Below, one piece after another: positions 1-8,686 of a DNA stretch of 64,000 nucleotides. Within the stretch, counting starts at the first letter, position 1. Each line of letters begins with the position of its first letter. The stretch comes from Flavobacterium sp. TAB 87 (GTDB lineage Bacteria; Bacteroidota; Bacteroidia; Flavobacteriales; Flavobacteriaceae), in assembly GCF_001529295.1 (NCBI RefSeq), contig NZ_LLWK01000033.1, positions 124,001-188,000 of the forward strand, read 5' to 3'. Below the pieces are notes generated by a model. It was given only the letters and a program-made list of their open reading frames with translations, ran no database searches and was not told the origin of the DNA. The position numbers and the translations under genes were made by a program.

Positions 1-596
1 GTGCCACTAAATCCTATTTCATAAAGACCTTCCGAAATTGGAATAAACTCATTTTTTTTAATTGGTCTTTTTTCAAAAATAACTCTTTCTGAATATGAAG
101 GAAATAAGGGATTGTGTCCTAAAATATATTTAATATCATAATACAATAACTCTTGATGCTGTTGCTCATGATTGAGTCCTAGCTCTAGAATTGCGTTAAT
201 TTCAACAGTCAAAGAATCGCTTTCTAAAAATTCCTCCATTTTCGCATTAACATATGCTCGATACTGATACACATCGGCCACCGAAGGGCGACTTAAATTA
301 CCCCTATCGGTTCGCAGCACTCTAGCACCGACAGTTTCGTAATAACTGTTGAAAACAAAATTATACTGAGCATCAAATACCTCATAATCCCTAACAAAAG
401 GAATTAATATAAAGGTTTCAAAAAACCATGTCGTATGACCCAAATGCCATTTCGGCGGACTTACATCTGCAACAGGCTGCACGACATAATCCTCTATTTC
501 TAAAGGTCGACAAATATTTTCTGACTGCTGTCTAATTTTTCTAAAGCGCTCTAAAAAAACTTTTGCATCTGGATTTATGTGTATGATTTCTTTCAT
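1..596 (-). CDS. egtB: EgtB-like ergothioneine sulfoxide synthase, 3' part outside window
   Basis: I translated about 198 N-terminal residues; the rest lies left of the window. EgtB enzymes are non-heme iron enzymes with a DinB-like N-domain and an FGE-sulfatase-like C-domain that join a thiol (gamma-Glu-Cys or Cys) to trimethylhistidine (hercynine). The sequence shows HLGHTTWFFE at about 51-60 and HEQQHQE at about 143-149. This gives the three-histidine iron set expected of the DinB part (His51, His143, His147). The ATG lies 12 bases after the egtD stop on the same strand, so the two genes form an operon. The thiol donor cannot be told from this half. A general DinB/FGE sulfoxide synthase is the alternative reading. 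Confidence 0.88.
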   Translation of the reverse strand, partial: MKEIIHINPDAKVFLERFRKIRQQSENICRPLEIEDYVVQPVADVSPPKWHLGHTTWFFETFILIPFVRDYEVFDAQYNFVFNSYYETVGARVLRTDRGNLSRPSVADVYQYRAYVNAKMEEFLESDSLTVEINAILELGLNHEQQHQELLYYDIKYILGHNPLFPSYSERVIFEKRPIKKNEFIPISEGLYEIGFSG

Positions 597-608
597 TGTA
601 CTTTTATT

Positions 609-1604
609 TTAAGTCGCTAACCAAAAGGCATCTGCAAACCATTTTTTATCGTCCATAATCGTATCAATTGGCATAAATCCTGAATTGATAGCTAAATTTT
701 CGATATCTGAAACAGAAAACTTTTGGGAAATTTCCATGTAAATCGTCTCGTTCTTATCAAATTTTATCTCTGTGTCTGCAAGACTCACTTTTTGATCTGC
801 TAGACTAATTAAATAACTTTTACAAGCTCCAGTTAAAGGATCGTAATTTTGATAATGCTCAAATTGCTGCAAATTGAAGTTTGCATCCAGTTCATTATTT
901 ATGCGTTCTAATAAATTAAGATTGAATAATGCGGTAGTCTTACTGGCATCATTATAGGCATCTAGAATAGTTTGTGGATGTTTTTTTAAATCGAAACCAA
1001 CCAAAACGACATCTCCTTTATTTAATTTTTTACGCAGTTCTGCACAAAAGACCTCTGCCTCATTAAATTCCATGTTACCAATATTGCTTCCTAAAAAAAG
1101 CACTACTTTTCTACGAGACGATAGTTTGGCCACTTTATTTAGCATCTCAAAATATTCTCCTTCTAAACAAACAACTTCTAATTCGGGTAAATTAGCATGC
1201 AGTTTGTCGTTTAAAATTTCTAAAATATTTCCTGAGATATCAATGGGCATATAAGAAAATTTTTCTTTTTGTTCCGATAAATATTTCAAGAGAAAAAGTG
1301 ATTTAGTCGCATCACCTGCTCCCAACTCGACTAGGTCGAAAGCGCTGTTATCTACTTTTATTGCCTCTGCAATCTGAGCGGTTTTATGTTCGAAGATCTC
1401 TGTCTCGCAACGCGTCAGGTAATATTCTGGCAATGCCATAATTTGCTGAAAAAGACGGTCACCTTTTTTATCGTAAAAATATTTAGACTGTAAGCGTTTT
1501 GGGCTACTACTAAGCCCGTAAGCTACATCGTATAGAAATTGGTGGTTGCATTCTTGCATTTGTTCTGCTTTTAATGGCGTGACTGAGTTTGGTTGTATCG
1601 TCAT
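609..1604 (-). CDS. egtD: L-histidine N-alpha-methyltransferase EgtD
   Basis: This SAM-dependent enzyme trimethylates the alpha-amino group of histidine to hercynine, the first step of ergothioneine synthesis. The 331 residues match the usual size of about 320. The conserved N-terminal block YFYDKKGDRLF...PEYYLTR lies near 42-65. The SAM-binding glycine motif VELGAGDATKS is at 92-102, and LFLGSNIGN, a typical EgtD signature, follows further on. The start is ATG. It is the first gene of a two-gene operon with egtB. No egtA, egtC or egtE homologue is visible nearby, so the route could use free cysteine as in some anaerobes; that is inference. Confidence 0.92.
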   Translation of the reverse strand: MTIQPNSVTPLKAEQMQECNHQFLYDVAYGLSSSPKRLQSKYFYDKKGDRLFQQIMALPEYYLTRCETEIFEHKTAQIAEAIKVDNSAFDLVELGAGDATKSLFLLKYLSEQKEKFSYMPIDISGNILEILNDKLHANLPELEVVCLEGEYFEMLNKVAKLSSRRKVVLFLGSNIGNMEFNEAEVFCAELRKKLNKGDVVLVGFDLKKHPQTILDAYNDASKTTALFNLNLLERINNELDANFNLQQFEHYQNYDPLTGACKSYLISLADQKVSLADTEIKFDKNETIYMEISQKFSVSDIENLAINSGFMPIDTIMDDKKWFADAFWLAT

Positions 1605-2183
1605 TTGATTTGTTTTACTAAAATTAAGACCTAATTCAAATTTTTAATTTCACTGCTTATTTTGTTTCCTCTTTTAAAAAAAATCAAAATAAATTAAGTC
1701 AAGTATCGATCTATTTAAGCATGTACTCGCTTGCTGTAATAGGACTAATTTGAAATCATAAAGCCTTGATAATCTATTGCTAACAAATTAAGAACAGAAG
1801 TGAAATTTAAAATTTACTCAAAATTAAAGCACTTAACGACTTAAAATTTATATAATTACCGCTTAACTTTATAAAATTTTTTATCACCAAACACTTTTAC
1901 CCATCAAAAAAACGCTTGGGTAGGCTAGTCAACGATAAACTGCACATCAAGACCTGGTCCAAGATATACGAGAATAATTTCGATTTGGATTTCACTTTTA
2001 ATAAGATAGAACCTAAAAATTAAAATGAAACTCCAGAACCGACTTTTTACCTAAAGTATAAAGTTTTATTTTTAATGATTTATTTTTACTAAAAACACAT
2101 TTTCGCTGTTAATACTAATAGGTAAAGGAACAATAGACTATAAATCAATACAAAAATTAACTTTAGTAGTTATTTTTAAAATG
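1605..2183. other. intergenic region with a possible gene remnant
   Basis: About 580 AT-rich bases lie between egtD and nhaA. The only structure I see is a plus-strand frame open from 1856 to the TAA at 2021-2023 (55 codons, no ATG). Its composition looks protein-like at the end (KTWSKIYENNFDLDFTFNKI). I do not recognise the family. It may be the tail of a lost gene. Confidence 0.25.
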
Positions 2184-2191
2184 TAACTTTG
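2184..2191 (+). promoter_or_regulatory. -7 box of nhaA (TAACTTTG)
   Basis: The sequence fits the Bacteroidota -7 consensus TAnnTTTG. The -33 element is weak (TTTA, 18 bases upstream). The box contains the TTG that would extend the nhaA frame upstream, so it argues for the ATG at 2210. Confidence 0.6.
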
Positions 2192-2209
2192 AACGAAACA
2201 AACAATTCA

Positions 2210-3547
2210 ATGACAGACGAAAAAAAATACCCTATTGATAAAGTATATCAACCCATTCAAAAATTTATACAACAAGAAAAAGCAGGCGGAATCGTACTTG
2301 GAATAAGTGTAATTATTGCTATGTTTTTGGCCAATTCAGCTTGGTCAGATGACTATTTTGGTTTTTTTGAACATAAATTTGGTTTAGAATTTGATGGAAA
2401 ATCGTATTTAAATTATAGTATTCACCATTGGATTAATGATGGGCTCATGGCTATTTTCTTTTTTGTAGTCGGTCTCGAATTGAAACGTGAAATTGTGGGC
2501 GGCGAATTATCAAATCCGCGAAAAGCAATGTTACCTATTGGTGCTGCTTTGGGAGGAATGGTAGTACCTGCCTTGATCTATCACTTTCTTAATCCTGCTG
2601 GACCAGTTAGTAACGGTTGGGGAATTCCAATGGCTACGGACATCGCTTTTGCTTTGGGCGTTTTGTATTTACTTGGAGATAAAATTCCGTTGAATTTAAA
2701 AGTATTCTTAACTGCATTAGCTATCGTGGACGATTTAGGAGCTGTTTTGGTTATTGCCTTCTTTTATACGTCAAATATATCTGTAGAGAGTCTAATGTTA
2801 GGCGCTGCATTTTTATCGATCATGTACATGGGGAATCGATTGGGTGTTCGAAATATTATATTTTATGCTGTTTTCGGAATTATAGGGGTTTGGATTTCAT
2901 TCTTATTGTCAGGAGTTCACGCCACAATAGCTGCTGTTTTGGCTGCATTTACCATTCCTGCTGATGTTATTATTAAAGAAAACGCTTATGTTAAAAAAAT
3001 AGAGAAATACCTCCATAAATTTAAATCTATTGATCCAGTCGAGCAAATTCCGACTTTAACGTCACAGCAATTACATGTACTCGAAAAAATAAAAACAGAT
3101 ACCAACCAAGCCATCCCGCCGTTGCAACAACTAGAGCACGCGATGCACCCAATGATCACATTTTTCATCGTTCCTATTTTTGCTTTAGCTAACGCAGGTG
3201 TATCTATAGATGTCGACTTTCAAGAATTATTCAACACCAATGTCGCTTTAGGTGTAGCTTTAGGTCTTATTGTTGGAAAAGTTATCGGTGTAGTTGGATT
3301 TACGTTATTACTTATTAAACTAAAAGTAGCTCCTTTTCCAAACGGAATGAATTTAAGAAATTTACTTGGACTTGGTTTATTAGCGTCCATTGGTTTTACG
3401 ATGTCTCTGTTTGTTACTTCGCTCGCCTTGCAAGACGAAGTACATATTATTCAAGCTAAAATCGGAATTTTCTCTGCTTCGATAATTGGTGGAGTTTTAG
3501 GCTACATAATTTTGAATAAAAGCGCAAAGAAAAAAGTATCCGTCTAA
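2210..3547 (+). CDS. nhaA: Na+/H+ antiporter NhaA
   Basis: Inner-membrane antiporter that expels Na+ (or Li+) in exchange for protons and so supports pH and salt homeostasis. The 445-residue product has about twelve hydrophobic segments. It carries the NhaA hallmarks TDIAFALGVL and AIVDDLGAVL, the latter holding the paired aspartates of the ion site. A hydrophilic loop around 270-305 is somewhat longer than in the E. coli protein. I chose the ATG at 2210 over the in-frame TTG at 2189 because that TTG is part of a -7 promoter box. A second antiporter gene follows after a hairpin, which suggests separate transcripts with a related function. Confidence 0.95.
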   Translation: MTDEKKYPIDKVYQPIQKFIQQEKAGGIVLGISVIIAMFLANSAWSDDYFGFFEHKFGLEFDGKSYLNYSIHHWINDGLMAIFFFVVGLELKREIVGGELSNPRKAMLPIGAALGGMVVPALIYHFLNPAGPVSNGWGIPMATDIAFALGVLYLLGDKIPLNLKVFLTALAIVDDLGAVLVIAFFYTSNISVESLMLGAAFLSIMYMGNRLGVRNIIFYAVFGIIGVWISFLLSGVHATIAAVLAAFTIPADVIIKENAYVKKIEKYLHKFKSIDPVEQIPTLTSQQLHVLEKIKTDTNQAIPPLQQLEHAMHPMITFFIVPIFALANAGVSIDVDFQELFNTNVALGVALGLIVGKVIGVVGFTLLLIKLKVAPFPNGMNLRNLLGLGLLASIGFTMSLFVTSLALQDEVHIIQAKIGIFSASIIGGVLGYIILNKSAKKKVSV

Positions 3548-3601
3548 AAGTTATTACTTAATTGTGAGTTAGTTACACTTCTAAAAAATTCAAGAATTTA
3601 A

Positions 3602-3644
3602 AGGATTCTGGAAATTAAAAATTTACTTTAATTTTCAGAATCCT
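3602..3644 (+). terminator. hairpin after nhaA
   Basis: The arms AGGATTCTGGAAATTAAA (3602-3619) and TTTAATTTTCAGAATCCT (3627-3644) pair over 18 bases with one G-U pair and a 7-base loop. No T-run follows, so this may be a terminator or an mRNA-stabilising stem. Confidence 0.6.
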
Positions 3645-3710
3645 ACATTATTATGTAGTTAATTGATGCTTTTTGAAGTTTAAATTGGCCCACGTTGACT
3701 TAAAAAAATA

Positions 3711-5180
3711 ATGAATTTAACAATTGAAAACATATTATTAGTTGGTTCACTACTATTGTTTGTGAGCGTTATTGTAGGTAAGACGTCATACAAATTTGGT
3801 GTACCAACATTACTACTATTTTTAGGTATCGGCATGTTAGCAGGAGCTGATGGAATTGCAGGTATCTATTTTGACGATCCTAAAATTGCGCAATTTATAG
3901 GCATCGTTTCCTTAAATTTTATTTTGTTCTCAGGTGGTCTTGACACCAGTTTTACTTCTGTAAAGCCAATTCTTAGAGAGGGAATGGTTCTGTCCACTTT
4001 AGGGGTTCTGCTAACAGCTCTTTCACTTGGCACTTTTGTTTGGTTTGTAACCGACTTTACTATTTACGAGAGTATGTTATTGGGTTCGATCGTCTCATCT
4101 ACAGATGCGGCGGCGGTATTTTCTATTTTACGATCTAAAAGTCTTGCTTTAAAAAACAACTTGAGACCTACTTTAGAACTCGAAAGCGGGAGTAATGACC
4201 CCATGGCATACGTTTTAACTATTGCTTTTTTAACATTAGTCGTGCATCAAGACAAAAGCATTTTATCTATTATTCCGCTATTTTTACAACAAATGATTTT
4301 GGGTGGTATTTTGGGCTTTGCTTTTGGTAAGATTAGTAAATTAATAATTAACAAAATAAAACTTGACTTCGAAGGATTGTATCCCGTATTGGTTATTGCA
4401 TTAATGTTTATCACTTTTTCTGCTACCGATTTTATAGGTGGAAACGGCTTCTTAGCTATTTATATTTGTGCAGTTTACTTAGGTAATCAAGAACTGATAC
4501 ACAAAAAAACGATTCTCAAAATGTACGATGGTTTGGCGTGGCTCATGCAAATTGTACTCTTTCTAACGTTAGGCTTACTTGTTTTTCCTTCGCAAGTTTT
4601 CCCTTATATGGGCATCGGACTTCTTATTTCTGTATTTCTTATTATTGTCGCCCGACCTTTAAGCGTTTTTATAAGTTTGATGTTTTTTAAGATGGAACTG
4701 CGACGTCGATTTTACATTTCGTGGGTAGGTTTGCGCGGTGCCGTTCCGATCGTTTTTGCTACTTATCCTCTCTTAGCGGGAATTGACAAAGCGAACATGA
4801 TTTTTAATATTGTATTTTTTATTTCGGTTACGTCTATTATTATTCAAGGAACTACCTTATCTATTGTGGCCAAATGGCTGAATGTGGCACTACCAGAAAA
4901 AGAAAAGCCGATATCAGAAAATGACAAGTTTATCTTAGACCTTCCAAAATCGGCCATGCAAGAATTTGTTATTTTGCCTAACTTCTATGCGATCAACAAA
5001 CGAATTGTAGATCTCAATTTTCCTCATTCTGCTTTTATTGTAATGGTAAAACGAGATGGCGTTTACATTCGTCCAGGCGGCTCTACCGAAATTAAGGAGA
5101 ATGATCTTTTAATGATTATCGCAGACAATCAAGACGATTTTGAACAAGTAAATGATACGCTTAAAAGACTCGTCGTCTAG
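3711..5180 (+). CDS. CPA1-family K+/H+ (or Na+/H+) antiporter with TrkA-C domain
   Basis: The 489 residues hold about twelve transmembrane segments (to about residue 390), then a cytoplasmic regulatory tail. SSTDAAAVFSIL and ELESGSNDPMAYVL are the paired ion-exchange motifs of the NhaP2/CvrA group, with the conserved Asp in NDP. The tail at about 425-489 (HSAFIVMVKRDG...LLMIIADNQDDFEQV) looks like a TrkA-C domain, which usually senses nucleotides or K+. Family members mostly export K+ or Na+ against protons. The ion cannot be read from the sequence. The gene stands alone between two hairpins. Confidence 0.9.
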   Translation: MNLTIENILLVGSLLLFVSVIVGKTSYKFGVPTLLLFLGIGMLAGADGIAGIYFDDPKIAQFIGIVSLNFILFSGGLDTSFTSVKPILREGMVLSTLGVLLTALSLGTFVWFVTDFTIYESMLLGSIVSSTDAAAVFSILRSKSLALKNNLRPTLELESGSNDPMAYVLTIAFLTLVVHQDKSILSIIPLFLQQMILGGILGFAFGKISKLIINKIKLDFEGLYPVLVIALMFITFSATDFIGGNGFLAIYICAVYLGNQELIHKKTILKMYDGLAWLMQIVLFLTLGLLVFPSQVFPYMGIGLLISVFLIIVARPLSVFISLMFFKMELRRRFYISWVGLRGAVPIVFATYPLLAGIDKANMIFNIVFFISVTSIIIQGTTLSIVAKWLNVALPEKEKPISENDKFILDLPKSAMQEFVILPNFYAINKRIVDLNFPHSAFIVMVKRDGVYIRPGGSTEIKENDLLMIIADNQDDFEQVNDTLKRLVV

Positions 5181-5207
5181 CAAAAATTTAAGATAAACCT
5201 CTATTTA

Positions 5208-5242
5208 TAAAAAATGCCTCGAAACAATAGAGGCATTTTTTA
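5208..5242. terminator. bidirectional terminator
   Basis: AAAATGCCTC (5211-5220) pairs with GAGGCATTTT (5230-5239), flanked by A and T runs. It serves the antiporter gene (+) and the convergent hotdog gene (-). Confidence 0.88.
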
Positions 5243-5261
5243 TTTGGTACGCTATTTTAGT

Positions 5262-5714
5262 TTATTTCACTTTTACACTCCACTCAAATTCCATTTCAGA
5301 AACTTGTACACCTTGCTCATTAGTTCCTATAGATTTCATCCAAAAGGTCTGTCCTAGACCAGTAGCAATAGTATCTTCGATTGCTTTTGTGATTAAGGCT
5401 CCATCATTGCATACAAAGTTAATACGGCCGGTAGCTTTTTTAGAAAAATTGCTTTTGTTATTCGCAACCAACATCGAAATTTTCTTTCCGCTCTGCTGAA
5501 TTTGAGCAATAACCATTGCACCTGTAGACAACTCGGCGGCCATAGCTTGAACCGCAAAGTACATCGAGTTGAACGGGTTTTGATTGATCCAGCGGTGCTT
5601 TACCGATACTACACATTTTTCTTCGCTAATTGATTTGACACGAACACCACAGATAAATGCAGATGGTAATTTTAAAAAAACAAATTGATTGAGTTTGGAT
5701 ACGCTAAGCTTCAT
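5262..5714 (-). CDS. DUF4442-type hotdog-fold protein
   Basis: This 150-residue protein has the size and pattern of single-hotdog proteins of the DUF4442/YiiD-C group, relatives of acyl-CoA thioesterases. The segment WINQNPFNSMYFAVQAMAAE (residues 42-61) corresponds to the helix that follows the N-terminal strands and usually carries catalytic or binding residues. I see no signal peptide, so it should be cytoplasmic. The gene is monocistronic and convergent with the antiporter gene. A thioesterase activity is possible but not shown. Confidence 0.75.
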   Translation of the reverse strand: MKLSVSKLNQFVFLKLPSAFICGVRVKSISEEKCVVSVKHRWINQNPFNSMYFAVQAMAAELSTGAMVIAQIQQSGKKISMLVANNKSNFSKKATGRINFVCNDGALITKAIEDTIATGLGQTFWMKSIGTNEQGVQVSEMEFEWSVKVK

Positions 5715-5888
5715 AATTTTAAAATTTATTTTTGGCTATTCAAATAGAAAATTACTGTTGCTGAACTACTCTATTTGTTGGAATTTGCGCTAAGATAATC
5801 AAAAATACTATGCAAGCATATTATTTTATATTGTTAATTTTTTGTTAATTTTAGGTACTATGCAAAACAAGATACTGTCCTTTAGATA

Positions 5889-5896
5889 TATATTTG
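5889..5896 (+). promoter_or_regulatory. -7 box of the DUF4870 gene (TATATTTG)
   Basis: Exact TAnnTTTG match 49 bases before the ATG at 5945. No good TTTG is found at the -33 position. Confidence 0.5.
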
Positions 5897-5944
5897 CATA
5901 AGAAATTACTAGGTCAATCATTTTAATCAATCATCAATCAAATC

Positions 5945-6409
5945 ATGGAAACATCAAATTTTAAAAACACAGCAACTTTTACGCACTTAAGCACTCTAAG
6001 TCAATACTTTATTCCGTTTGGCAATTACATCTTTCCAATAATTATCTGGACTACAAACAAGGAAAAATCTGAGTTTGTAAATCATCACGGCAAGCAAACC
6101 TTGAATTTTCAATTGAGTTTATTGCTATATTCTTTAGTTTTAGCACTCGTTGCAATTCCGATTTTCTTTACCTTAATTTTTAGAAATCTGCCTATTAGCG
6201 CTGTAATTGAGGACGAAGCTTTTATTTTTAACAATTTTAATAATTTCAATTTTTCTGATAATATTGGATTATTAAGCATCGGAGTTTTGGCTCTTTTTTT
6301 ATTTTGCTTGTTAAAAATAGTCGAATTCTATTTGGTCATCTATGCTTCGATCAAAGCGTCAAATGGAGAATGGTACAAATATCCAATGACTATCAATTTC
6401 TTGAAATAA
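5945..6409 (+). CDS. DUF4870 domain membrane protein
   Basis: The 154-residue protein has three to four hydrophobic segments and the DUF4870 core: a helix with PFGNYIFPIIIW, then FVNHHGKQTLNFQLS, where the Asn-His/Gln-Leu-Asn pattern is typical. Its function is unknown. In Bacteroidota this family often neighbours PadR, PspC and DUF2807 genes, and it does so here. The stop is followed by a dispersed hairpin repeat that separates it from the PadR gene. Confidence 0.85.
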   Translation: METSNFKNTATFTHLSTLSQYFIPFGNYIFPIIIWTTNKEKSEFVNHHGKQTLNFQLSLLLYSLVLALVAIPIFFTLIFRNLPISAVIEDEAFIFNNFNNFNFSDNIGLLSIGVLALFLFCLLKIVEFYLVIYASIKASNGEWYKYPMTINFLK

Positions 6410-6417
6410 ATAGTGCC

Positions 6418-6496
6418 CTAGCCCCGATAAAGGCGGCATCCTTTTTTGCCTTTCTTTAAGGCGAAAAAGATACAGCGGATAGCGGGAATAGCTACT
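6418..6496 (+). repeat. dispersed hairpin repeat, copy A
   Basis: The element begins TAGCCCCGATAAAGGCGGCA, has a central stem (TTTTTTGCC with GGCGAAAAA) and ends AGATACAGCGGATAGCGGGA followed by ATAGCT. Copy B at 27587-27672 is the same element in the opposite orientation. It resembles intergenic repeats I know from other Flavobacterium genomes. No coding potential is seen. Confidence 0.8.
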
Positions 6497-6621
6497 AAAA
6501 CTGATTATCATAAAATCAATGGCAATGAAAATTTAAAAAATCAATCAGCATACCAATCCATATATCATCAATCATCAATCAAAAAACGAATTGTTCCATC
6601 TAAAAAAAACACAATGAAATT

Positions 6622-6951
6622 ATGAATATTGAAAACACAAAAGCACAGATGCGCAAAGGTGTTCTTGAGTTCTGCATCTTATCGGTTCTAAAAGAAAAAG
6701 ACGCATACACCTCTGAAATATTAGACTCTTTGAAAAACGCAAAATTATTGGTCGTAGAGGGCACTGTTTACCCACTTTTGACTCGCCTGAAAAACGATGG
6801 CTTACTGAGCTACCGTTGGGAGGAATCAAGTTCTGGGCCTCCAAGAAAATATTACGCACTAACCGAAACTGGACAAATTTTTTTAACTGAATTAAATAGC
6901 ACTTGGACCGAACTGTCTGATGCTGTAAACCTTATAACCAACCAAAAATAA
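6622..6951 (+). CDS. PadR-family transcriptional regulator
   Basis: This 109-residue winged-helix protein matches the short PadR type. RKGVLEFCILSVLKEKDAYTSEILDSL is the first helix pair, LLVVEGTVYPLLTRLKNDGLL is the recognition helix and start of the wing, and GPPRKYYALTETG is the wing signature. An earlier ATG at 6614 runs into a stop after three codons, so 6622 is the start. It lies 5 bases before the PspC-domain gene and probably represses its own operon, as PadR proteins do; the ligand is unknown. Confidence 0.92.
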   Translation: MNIENTKAQMRKGVLEFCILSVLKEKDAYTSEILDSLKNAKLLVVEGTVYPLLTRLKNDGLLSYRWEESSSGPPRKYYALTETGQIFLTELNSTWTELSDAVNLITNQK

Positions 6952-6956
6952 TAGTC

Positions 6957-8684
6957 ATGAACAAAACAGTAAATATAAACTTAGGAGGCATGTTTTTTCA
7001 TATCGATGAAGATGCGTACTTGAAATTAACGCGTTATTTTGATGCAATTAAACGTTCGTTGAACAACTCTTCGGGGCAAGATGAAATCATCAAAGACATT
7101 GAAATGCGTGTGTCGGAGCTATTGTCTGAAAAACAACAAACAGAAAAACACGTTGTAGGATTACCTGATGTAGATGCGGTCATTGCCGTAATGGGACAAC
7201 CAGAAGACTATATTATTGAGGATGATTATGAGCCTAATCAGCAAAATAATTACAGTAAAACAAAAGGTAAAAAATTATACCGTGACACCGAGAAAGGAAT
7301 GATTGGTGGTGTAGCAACTGGATTAGGTCATTATTTTGGCATTGACGCCGTTTGGTTAAAGGTTATGTTTTTGATCTTTGTATTTGCAGGTTTTGGCACA
7401 GGAATTATTGCTTACATCGTTTTATGGGCAGTTACTCCAGCTGCTATTACTACTTCTGAAAAATTAGAAATGGACGGCGAACCTGTTACTATTTCTAATA
7501 TTGAGCGAAAAGTTAGAGAAGAGATTGACAATTTATCTGCGAAATTTAAAAATGCTGATTACGATAAAATGGGCGATCAGGTAAAGTACGGAGCCGAAAG
7601 ATTTGGTACTAGTTTAGGAGATGTTATCATTAGAATCTTTAAAATATTTGCAAAATTATTAGGGATTTTATTAGTGATAACTGGTATCTCTACATTAATC
7701 TCATTGTTTGTAGGTGTATTTACCTGGGGTACTAATATTTTTGTTGAATTTCCGTGGCAACGTTTTGTCGAAGCTGGAAACTTTACAGACTATCCAATTT
7801 GGTCTTTTGGAGTACTAATGCTTTTTGCAGTTGGAATTCCGTTTTTCTTCTTGACCATATTAGGATTTAAATTAATTTCTCCTAACTCAAAAACAATCGG
7901 TAACATTGTTAAATATACTTTACTTGCCGTTTGGATTATTGCTGTCGCTTTGCTAATTAGCATTGGTATTAAACAAGCAACCGAAGTCTCATTTGAAAAT
8001 AAGTCGGCCAAAAAAGAAGTACTGAATGTATTGCCAACTGACACTTTATTTGTCAAATTTAAATACAACGATTATTACAGTAAAGACATCAGTCACAATA
8101 CCGACTTTGAATTTGTTCAGGATTCTGCAGGTACTGCTTTAATTTACTCGAACGACGTTCATTTTCATGTTTTGTACACCGATGCAAAAGCACCGTATTT
8201 ACAAGTAGAGAAAAATGCTCGTGGCAAATCGTTTGCTGATGCCCGCGAAAGAGCGCAAAAAATTATGTATAAAACAAAGGTTGTAGGCAATCAAATTATT
8301 TTAGACAACTACTTTGTTACCGATGTTAAGAACAAATTTAGAGATCAAGAAGTTAATGTATATTTGTATGTACCTGAAGGGCAACTATTAAAACCAGACG
8401 CCTCGATACAGGATTACGATCGTTCGGATGATGAGTTTTTTAACTTGCATTACAGCGGTGACAATTACATCTATAAAGTGTTCAACCACAAAATAAAATG
8501 TTTAAACTGTCCGAAAGAAGAAAATGAATACAATGATGTAGACAACACTGAAGATTTTGATATTGATACCGATACCGTTAATAAAGTTTCGGTGCAGATC
8601 AACGGCAAAGAAGTGGTAAAATTCAGCAAATCATCTGGCAATTTATCCAAAGACAAAAACGGAATGATAATTAAAATTAACTAA
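6957..8684 (+). CDS. PspC-domain envelope protein
   Basis: The 575-residue protein has three parts. A cytoplasmic N-terminal stretch of about 100 residues (IDEDAYLKLTRYFDAIKRSL...) recurs in Bacteroidota proteins of this class. A PspC domain at about 102-162 follows (LYRDTEKGMIGGVATGLGHY then FAGFGTGIIAYIVLWAVTP). Three more membrane segments lead to a C-terminal domain from about 345 that is probably periplasmic. PspC proteins in other phyla take part in envelope stress responses. It sits between the PadR regulator and DUF2807 genes and is probably co-transcribed with them. The stress role is inference. Confidence 0.88.
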   Translation: MNKTVNINLGGMFFHIDEDAYLKLTRYFDAIKRSLNNSSGQDEIIKDIEMRVSELLSEKQQTEKHVVGLPDVDAVIAVMGQPEDYIIEDDYEPNQQNNYSKTKGKKLYRDTEKGMIGGVATGLGHYFGIDAVWLKVMFLIFVFAGFGTGIIAYIVLWAVTPAAITTSEKLEMDGEPVTISNIERKVREEIDNLSAKFKNADYDKMGDQVKYGAERFGTSLGDVIIRIFKIFAKLLGILLVITGISTLISLFVGVFTWGTNIFVEFPWQRFVEAGNFTDYPIWSFGVLMLFAVGIPFFFLTILGFKLISPNSKTIGNIVKYTLLAVWIIAVALLISIGIKQATEVSFENKSAKKEVLNVLPTDTLFVKFKYNDYYSKDISHNTDFEFVQDSAGTALIYSNDVHFHVLYTDAKAPYLQVEKNARGKSFADARERAQKIMYKTKVVGNQIILDNYFVTDVKNKFRDQEVNVYLYVPEGQLLKPDASIQDYDRSDDEFFNLHYSGDNYIYKVFNHKIKCLNCPKEENEYNDVDNTEDFDIDTDTVNKVSVQINGKEVVKFSKSSGNLSKDKNGMIIKIN

Positions 8685-8686
8685 TC

